Assembly (NCBI GenBank): GCA_903813345.2
Contig: CAIIXF020000007.1
Span: 37,408,759-37,472,758, forward strand
Source: Owenia fusiformis
Lineage: Eukaryota > Annelida > Polychaeta > Sabellida > Oweniidae
DNA length: 64,000 nt
Reading direction: 5' to 3'
The notes under the pieces were generated by a model. The model searched no databases. It saw only the letters and a list, made by a program, of their open reading frames with translations, and was not told the DNA's origin. Shown in pieces: positions 47,201 to 64,000 of this stretch (the stretch's first letter is position 1; every line of letters begins with the position of its first letter). A program made the position numbers and the translations under genes.

Positions 47201-50003
47201 CTGGAAGAACAACATCCATAAAACCTAGAGTGACTTCTGGGTCATCGACTCCTTCAAAAAACTGTAAGTTACTACTATGGCATATATTTTTTCCATTCTT
47301 GCAAAATCGAATGGTGATAGTTGCAGAGTTAAATGCTGATTCCAAGTATTGATTATGTGTTTACTATTAAATTGGTGTAAATGCGCGAAGATAAAAGAAG
47401 AGATGTGTAACACTGTATCATTGGTCGTACATGAGGATAATAATTTTATATAATTTCAGCTGGATTGCTTTCTCTGTTATTGACGTTGAATATGCTATGG
47501 AAGGCTGTGTTTAGTAATGTCAATGCCACTGAAACAACCACTTTGACAAATTCTGTATTATTGCTAGTAAGTAGTTTCCCATATTCCAGAAAGCAATGAA
47601 AACGAGAGAATATCAGAGATTGACTGTTAAACACCAAAAGATTCAGGTTTTAACATTTAAAGGGGATCAATTTGTATTATTCTAACATTCAACAAGATGC
47701 ATAGCCCTTAGTTCAATAACATTTTTCTCACTTAGAAAGTAAATCAACATTTGTGCCGAAGTATTCACAATATCAAACGTATTCATCATACTAATCGAAC
47801 AACCTCTACCTTTTTCAGTTACAAGATGCATTTAAACAATTGACGAATTTTGTGAGAGTCATCATATATAATTTAAGGTTCGTTAACAAAATTCAAGAGA
47901 AAGTCATCTTAGTCGACATGTAATATTATTACCACCTTGCAGGGCCTGTTCTAGGGGTTTTAGTACTAGTTGAGAAGGCATTTAAATTGCTATATTGACG
48001 TGAGCAATATTGTGTCGGGCGTTAATGACTTTAGTCGGGCAATAATGACATTATCCGCCCGGCTATGTTTCCCGGGAAAAGTGATATCGTTCAGTGCGTA
48101 AGATTTTCTATTTCAAATTTGCTATTTCAGCCCTGGGCATTAACGGTGGTAATAATAGTAATAACGTCATTTCTGCGGGCAAAATAGTGAAATATTGGAC
48201 CTTGGGCCTGCGGCCCTTTGTCCAATATTTCACTATATTGCCCGCAGAAATGACGTTATTGTACTATTATTTAAGCTGAATTTTAATACATTGTTTATAT
48301 TTCTGAGAAGTAGCTGTAGCCTTAGTTATTAAGCTGAAGGTGTCTAGTATTATTTGACACAAATAGCTATAGTTTTATCCTCGCTTAAGTAGTAAAATGA
48401 GTTTTAAAAGATTCGACGAGAATTTTAATAATAATATCAAAAGCCTAACCAGCATTTTAATTAAAATAAACTATTCACACTTTCAGACCCGGTAGTGTAA
48501 TAGTGAAAGTAGGAGTTTTCCTGACAGAGAAAGCTGACAATAAAACGGCAAATCAAACCAGTGATGTTTTGAGAAAACACTTGGAGACTGTAAACTACAC
48601 GATCGTAGGAGAGAAGGAAAATATTACAATAAAAAATGATAGTCTAGTTGTCAGTAAGTGTTAAGCAGTAGCAAATGCAATTCACTAAATGGGTAACGGC
48701 CTATTTTTTTGATCTTGGGTATGTTGCTATTACTTAGGACATTTGACGTACGTTAAGTTGTGTTTAATATAAAACCTATACCACTCCTTATACGGTATAA
48801 ATAATATAATACATAAAATTAAGTGAACCTGAGAAGTATACTTCTGTTTTAGACGTAGATCCTTGTCAGGACATCGACTGTGGTGGAAATGGAGAATGCA
48901 TTTCTGAGGACCAGAAAACAACTTGCAAGTATGTTGTTGCACTACATGTTTCACATAATCGACTTTCACAAGTATGTGGCTATAACAAAATACATAGTAC
49001 GTAAATATGAAATATATAAATAAAGTCAAATGACGGCATGAAAGTCATTAGTTTGGTATAATTTATTTTGCATTGATGTCCTTACCCTTTTTTATGTTGA
49101 TTATGTTTTTAATTTTAGAATAGCATTCAATAATTGCATTGATACCCGTAAATATCATAGTATACTTTACATATGTAGTTCAGGTGCAATCCTGCATTTT
49201 AGAATAGCATTCAATAATTTCATTGATGCCCGTAAATATCATAGTTTACTTTACATATGTGGTTCAGATGCAATCCTGCATTTTAGAATAGCATTCAATA
49301 ATTTCATTGATACCCGTAAATATCAAAGTATACTGTACATATTTAGTTCAGGTGCAATCCTGCATTTTAGAATAGCATTCAATAATTTCATTGATACCCG
49401 TGAATATCATAGTATATTGTACATATGTAGTTTAGGTGCAATTCTGCATTTTAGAATAGCATTCAATAATTTCATTGATACGCGTGAATATCATAGTTTA
49501 ATTTACATATTTGGCTTAGGTGCAATCCTGCATTTTAGAATAGCATTCAATAATTTCATTGATGCCCGTGAATATCATAGTATACTGTACATATGTAGTT
49601 CAGGTGCAATCCTGCATTTTAGAATAGCATTCAATAATTTCATTGATGCCCGTGAATATCATAGTATACTGTACATATGTAGTTTAGGTGCAATCCTTCA
49701 TTTTAGAATAGCATATAATAATTTCATTGATACCCGTGAATACATTTGTACTTCAGGTGCAATCAAGGCTACAGAGGTCCTCGTTGTGGCGACTCTAAGG
49801 TTGGAGAATCGACCAACACTATCATTATAATAGTGTGTGTGGCGGTCGGTGCTGTATGTATTATAGGGATATTTGCTGCATGTTACTGTGCCATGCAAAG
49901 AGGGAAGAGAAACAAATCGTCTTCAAACAGAGATGATGATAAGGATACGTCTGTATTTGGATACAACTCCACAATGCTTGCAAAGCATCATATATCAAAG
50001 TAA
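38001..50003 (+). CDS. Large type I surface protein: bacterial-like ectodomain, cadherin-like, mucin, SEA, EGF, TM
   Basis: Seventeen exons with consensus splice sites and continuous phase: 38001(gap)-38300, 38699-38913, 39045-39212, 39382-39640, 39901-40093, 41197-41360, 42454-42541, 42729-42905, 43241-43526, 43663-43737, 44092-44284, 44915-47263, 47460-47566, 47819-47877, 48487-48653, 48853-48928, 49757-50003. At least 1,700 residues; the N-terminus lies in or before the gap. Order: beta-rich repeats, Gly/Cys-rich segment with several RX(K/R)R sites, helical segment, conserved IIENEKG domain, cadherin-like segment, Thr-rich stalk, SEA, EGF, TM, tail of about 45 residues. Probably a processed cell-surface adhesion or mucin-type protein. 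The tail may end at TAA 50001-50003 or splice on, since the same bases form AAA|GTAAGG. Confidence 0.8.
38410..38637. mobile_element. Intronic MITE, Tc1/mariner type
   Basis: CAGAGTGTCAAATAAATATG on the left, its imperfect complement ending TTTGACACCCTG on the right, TA at both borders. Inserted in the intron between visible exons 1 and 2 of the surface gene. Termini resemble those of the element at 56737-58432. Confidence 0.65.
40059..40129 (+). repeat. Tandem duplication of an exon end with its splice donor
   Basis: A 35/36-bp unit (TGCCATATCTAGTAAAAA|GTAAGTTGATTTGAAGA) occurs twice in tandem, so exon 5 has two GTAAGT donors 36 nt apart (after 40093 and after 40129). The first preserves phase into exon 6. 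The second reads TAA immediately. Confidence 0.85.
40258..40841. mobile_element. Intronic MITE with TTAA target site
   Basis: Ends AGGAATATTCCTTGCCA and its complement, flanked by TTAA (40254-40257, 40842-40845). Inverted arms of about 200 bp include a CAGTAAGCTGCCATCTTTTA-like stretch. The TTAA duplication fits piggyBac or Kolobok mobilisation. A related end fragment lies near 58655. Confidence 0.75.
42217..42337 (+). CDS. Candidate cassette exon of the surface gene
   Basis: Between exons 6 and 7, an open segment follows ATTTAG and ends at GAG|GTAATG. Entered in phase 1 it reads ENERRVVLVF ... SIKLSNQIADALLLR without stops. It leaves in phase 2, so joining to exon 7 (which needs phase 1) gives an immediate TGA. 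Could be a poison exon, a relic, or chance. Confidence 0.3.
44915..47263 (+). CDS. Surface protein exon 12: conserved domain, cadherin-like segment, Thr-rich stalk
   Basis: One 2.35 kb exon, acceptor TTGACAG, donor AACT|GTAAGT. About residues 1-220: a domain containing EADDPFTKDVVEPSIPFSLA, NTGNGMAKEFKITSAQPKII, IENEKGL and FGDIEPHQT, which I associate with large bacterial and protist surface proteins. About 220-375: less recognisable, with several N-glycosylation sites. About 380-470: cadherin-like (ATDEDSDGIEFSL, FQIDSNSGVITA, VGVKDDGIPS). From about 46,300: Thr/Ser/Pro-rich mucin stalk with four tandem units of about 30 residues (ATPSGHTVDTTDDM...ELTT) at 46,600-46,965. The single long exon contrasts with the many short ones around it. 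Confidence 0.85.
47460..48653 (+). CDS. SEA domain exons (13-15)
   Basis: Three exons (47460-47566, 47819-47877, 48487-48653) join in frame to NMLWKAVFSN, QDAFKQLTNFVRVIIYNL, RPGSVIVKVGVFLTEK and VLRKHLETVNYTIVG. This is the SEA fold of mucins and related membrane proteins, usually about 120 residues. GSVIV matches the SEA self-cleavage motif (cut between G and S), and an intron falls just before it (LR|PGSVIV). Placed between mucin stalk and EGF/TM as in membrane mucins. Confidence 0.85.
48152..48270. repeat. Near-perfect hairpin in an SEA intron
   Basis: AATAGTAATAACGTCATTTC and following bases pair with the complement ending at 48268. Stem about 50 bp around a GGGCCTGCGGCCC-like core. Located between exons 14 and 15. 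Confidence 0.8.
48853..50003 (+). CDS. EGF, transmembrane and tail exons (16-17)
   Basis: Exon 16 (48853-48928) plus exon 17 (49757-50003) make one EGF domain: DPCQDIDCGGNGECI, TTCKCNQGYRGPRCGD. Six cysteines with the splice point inside the CKC motif. Then a TM helix (TIIIIVCVAVGAVCIIGIFA) with a Cys/basic stop-transfer MQRGKRNK and a Ser/Asp-rich tail ending HHISK. The exon 17 acceptor, CTTCAG|GTGCAATC, is reproduced in the repeat array upstream. Confidence 0.85.
49113..49765 (+). repeat. 84-bp tandem array that copies the exon 17 splice acceptor
   Basis: Eight units start TTTTAGAATAGCATTCAATA at 49113, 49197, 49281, 49365, 49449, 49533, 49617 and 49701. The last unit is shortened and runs into exon 17. 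Seven upstream units end with a copy of (G)TAGTT(C/T)AG|GTGCAATC, the acceptor and first exon bases. The unit is 28 codons and stays open in one frame, but I see no sign that this frame is translated. Confidence 0.9.
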
Positions 50004-52443
50004 GGATTATTTAACGTGTGTAATGATTGAGTTTATTCTTCCTGAATAGACAGTGCTTTACTCTAATTTGTTTTTTCTTTCCGCTCTTGGTTCTTTATAA
50101 TTATTGTGTTTATGACTGAGTTAACCTTGTGCGTAAAATGCGACCAGTCTTGTAAGTGATAAATATAATCAGTCTGCTATAGTCAACGCGGCTGTTGAAA
50201 CAACGGTTACCTTTGTATACAGTGTGCGTAGCCTTGAAAGTGTTTAAGCTATTCTATTGAATGACTGATGCTTTTCTTTATACCTACATGTACTAGAGAC
50301 CAACAATGCATGACATGACGGGTATACTGTCGCATCCTACGACCACTCTAGTTTGTGGTCGTATGCTCAAACAAAAGGTCAGGCAGTGTTTCTACGAATT
50401 CAAGAATACACTACGCATTGCAGACTTAAATGACCTTAATCTCGATACATTCTAGATGCAATTTTCATTTATTTTCCTTCGTTGCGTACCTCTCTTGGTA
50501 CATCCGGGCTCTGCTAATTAAGGGGAACCCCCTTCGACATTTTGAAAAGTGCTGACATACTTCCGATGTAAAACAGAAATGTCTTCATTCTGCCGATAAA
50601 CCCATAAAATTGGCGTTCCAACTACATAAAAATAATTCTAAAATACTCAGGAATGTATCGAGGTAGATCATTTAAGTGTGCAATGCGTAGTTTATTCTCC
50701 AACTTTGTAGAAACACTGCCTGACCAATTGTTTGAGCGTACTCGACCACAAAAAAGTGATCATATTCGTGTAATGAGACACAATGTCTATTCATCGACAT
50801 CGAAGTCTGTACATCACAAAAAATGAATTACTTATTACTCTTAATCCAAAAATGTTTGCAGCACATCACCCAACCCCACTGAGTTGAGATCAAGTTGGAT
50901 GGGCGGCCTGTAGATTGAGTCGCAAAAACAGGCATTCTGCTACAAAGATGAACAAGTCGTGACTAGACTAACAAACCGTCTTGGCTTTATTTTATGGACA
51001 ACTGGAAAAATATATCTACAAAAAAGGACAAAGTGTTTGGCCGCAAAACGGAACACTACAAGTTCCATAATAACAATATATTTTGATAATCAGAGATGCT
51101 TAGATTATAATGTACAGCATATATTTAAACGGAATGCTTACGTTTATGTGGATGTGCATGATGGACTTTTTCTATGACATACACTTTATCAAAAGTCCCA
51201 TCATAAACATCTATTGGATAGCGTAGAAACATGATGCCATAATATGTTACAAATTCGTAAACTTAAATTAAAACTTGGGATATGAATCAAAATCTTTAAT
51301 ATAGGTGCTTTTTGGACAAATATTGAAAATGTCGTTCTTCTTTTTATATAAAATTAGGAAATACAAATCACTGGACAATAACCCGTAGATTTACAGAAGA
51401 CTAAATATAAGCAAATACCTTCTGTCTTATGCTATTCAGAATGTAACATATATTTGCGATAATGTTGATTTACAAAATGAAATAAAATGCCAGTTACCAT
51501 GAGACATTTAGACTCTTGTAATGTCATGAAATCTTAGATGTTTTGATATGGTATACCTACTTACCCTAATCAGTGTACACCGCCCCTTTGGAATCCAGAT
51601 GTACCCTTCTTGATTGCGTGGAGATATAAAGACAAATTTGTCATAAATTCTTAAGTATCAAAAAGGAAAATAAAGATTCAAACGCTATTGGCTGCCAGAT
51701 ATATTGGGAAGAGTGTCTAGTTTATATCCTCAATATTATATTGTAAGATCCTTGATTTTGAACAAATATAGTAATGTATAAAAACAATTGTCTAAATACA
51801 ATGCTTGGAAGTATCCAAAATGCGAAGCATTGTCAAAGAAAAATAAATTTGTTTCCCGATGCATATACCACATCATCTGTGTATTGAAATCAATGTTATA
51901 TTACTCTTAACCTTAAAAAGAAACGATCAACTGGTCAATACAATTAGTTTGAAAATATAAACTAATCTGGAATCTCGAAAAACGGAATAGTTTTCTTTAC
52001 AGTTTTGTAAAGTTTTGGTCCGCAGCACCTCATCAATTTACTATGACAACCTTTTTTTATTATCAATTTATTTCTGATTTCATACACATATCCATACAAA
52101 ACAGTGCATTTGATACGTAATACAATACAGAAATATACATGGTATAAAAAGATAAAATAGGATTCAGAGATCAAGTCAAGTCATCAAATCCGTGTTGATG
52201 CGAATATCATTACTCAAAATTACATATGGAATAAATCAAGTGGTCAATAGCAATGATTTAAAATTAAGATTTATTCCTTTTTAAACATATGCTACGTATG
52301 AATATCCAAGAAGTATACCTGTATGCTATACCTGGTGCAATGTGCATACTCCCAAAAGACAAATAATCGCTTGCATAGATGAGAGCTAAGCGTCACATAC
52401 AACTGAATATGTTTCATTATGGAGTATCGGATTTGCTGTGATA
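50004..52443. other. Intergenic region between convergent genes
   Basis: The plus-strand surface gene and minus-strand SRCR gene end towards each other. Apart from the inverted repeat at 50339-50765 nothing is recognised. Any 3'UTRs lie here. Confidence 0.5.
50339..50765. repeat. Inverted repeat (foldback/MITE-like)
   Basis: The left arm contains GTGGTCGTATGCTCAAAC, GGTCAGGCAGTGTTTCTAC and CATTGCAGACTTAAATGA. The right arm holds their complements (GTAGAAACACTGCCTGACC, GTTTGAGCGTACTCGACCAC). Arms about 120-130 bp. Ends and target duplication were not resolved. Confidence 0.7.
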
Positions 52444-62930
<10,487 letters not shown>

Positions 62931-64000
62931 AATAATTGTTATAAGGAAATGTTAGTTTATTAAAACGAAAGAGAATTTCTGTAAATCTGTAATAATTCTG
63001 GATTTGTCATCCGATCTTTTGTCATATTTAAATAGAGCAATGAATCTCAATGTTCTATTTTCTGTAGGCAATGCAAATTGGTTAAAGATGAAGCTCAACG
63101 TCAACATGTTTGTTTAAATAGATTTTGAGGAAACATTCTGTCTTGATTTTGTGTAACACATACATTTTACTACACAGCAAACATGCCTCAATGTTGATTT
63201 AACATAAAATTCTACTTTGATTTTCTCTATACAACTTTTTTCATACTGAATGATATCTATAGCCTATTTCCTTCTTCCTCATTGACAATGGGATATTTGA
63301 AAGACTAACAATAATTTATTTGGTTTAGATCCCAAAAAGTGAATGGAAATCAGAAACAGCCATAATAATTTAATAACTATTTTATTGTACACTTTTTTAA
63401 AGTGAGTATATGTGATATTGAGTATTTTGAAGTCTTACTTGTTACGATGGTATGTAGAGTATATCGAACATTTTTAGCATTTATTTGTTTTGCATTCTGT
63501 TTATTACATCAGTATATTCATTTTCTAGGAGGTTATTATTTTGTGAACCAATTTATTATATAGATACACACATATATATATATATACCGGATGGGTATAA
63601 ATAGTGGCCGTACTTCGGCACCTGATATTTCCATAACCCTTCACAATTACTTCTAAAAATTTGCACACGTAAAACCAGTTATCTCGCCAAAGTAAAAATG
63701 AAATTTCTAGTAATGGGATCAAAATCAAAAACACGAGTCAAAACGCTTATTCCGGTGTAACGAAATTTCAAAATTTTTGAAATTAGTCTAGTGATAAGTG
63801 GTTCGATGTGGAGCCAGTTCACCCCTTAGTACCAACAAAAAATTCTAAAAAGCAAGCCAAATGTCCCGTTTAAGAACCCCTATTTAACTTTCGAAAATAG
63901 ATTCTTGAGATGCTATCTAACATGAATCTACTTGTTGAGACTCGGTCAACTTGAGTTTTTCCGTGAACATGAGGATTTCAACAAGGCTGCCATAAACTTA
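62931..64000. other. Right-edge stretch without recognised genes
   Basis: AT-rich, includes a short (AT)n run near 63575. No exon, TIR element or tandem array supported. Confidence 0.45.

Noticed and set aside
49113-49765. CRISPR-like direct repeats
   Set aside because: Units are contiguous without unique spacers, and the genome is eukaryotic with introns.
49417-49830. 137-codon open frame of 28-residue repeats
   Set aside because: It follows from the 84-bp unit being divisible by three. The frame differs from the real EGF/TM exon frame and no exon leads into it.

Overview
The window is AT-rich animal genomic DNA: short exons with GT..AG introns, extracellular EGF, SRCR, SEA and cadherin-like modules, a Ty3/gypsy LTR retrotransposon, mariner/Tc1-type and other terminal-inverted-repeat (TIR) elements, and a tRNA-derived SINE. 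The domain mix (SRCR, EGF, NHL) and repeat load suggest a marine invertebrate, perhaps a deuterostome such as a hemichordate. The sequence alone does not settle the species. No prokaryotic operons, rRNA, true tRNA genes or CRISPR arrays are visible.

Layout. 1-14.4 kb is gene-free and full of repeats: a minisatellite, a pogo-like MITE, a dead mariner (4034-5122), a 3.1 kb TIR element with 5-bp target duplications (5185-8292), a 145-150 bp tandem array (10.7-11.3 kb) and a near-perfect 537 bp foldback element (11868-12404). 14.4-27.7 kb holds two paralogous NHL beta-propeller terminal exons on the plus strand, lying in a segmental duplication. Between them are the first exons of a plus-strand type II membrane protein (5'UTR exon, cytoplasmic tail/TM, spacer, EGF, EGF), most simply joined to the second NHL exon. 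A mariner interrupted by a nested pogo-like element sits in the intron. A complete 4.9 kb gypsy element with identical LTRs fills 29090-34006.

38.0-50.0 kb is one large plus-strand gene, 17 exons visible after a 500 bp assembly gap. It encodes a type I surface protein: an unusual ectodomain that resembles, from memory, large bacterial surface proteins; a cadherin-like segment; a Thr-rich mucin stalk; a SEA domain with a GSVIV self-cleavage motif; one EGF; a TM helix and a short tail. 52.4-62.9 kb on the minus strand encodes a paralogue of the 19 kb type II receptor, ending in SRCR domains instead of NHL.

Main biological reading: the window shows a family of type II membrane receptors with a conserved paired-tyrosine cytoplasmic tail and interchangeable phase-1 extracellular modules (EGF plus NHL, or EGF plus SRCR). 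They flank a large mucin-like surface protein that appears built for proteolytic processing (four RX(K/R)R sites plus SEA) and whose membrane anchor exon is preceded by an array of decoy splice acceptors. Recognition or adhesion at an epithelial or immune surface is an inference. Gene models were built by eye from splice consensus, phase continuity and paralogue comparison.
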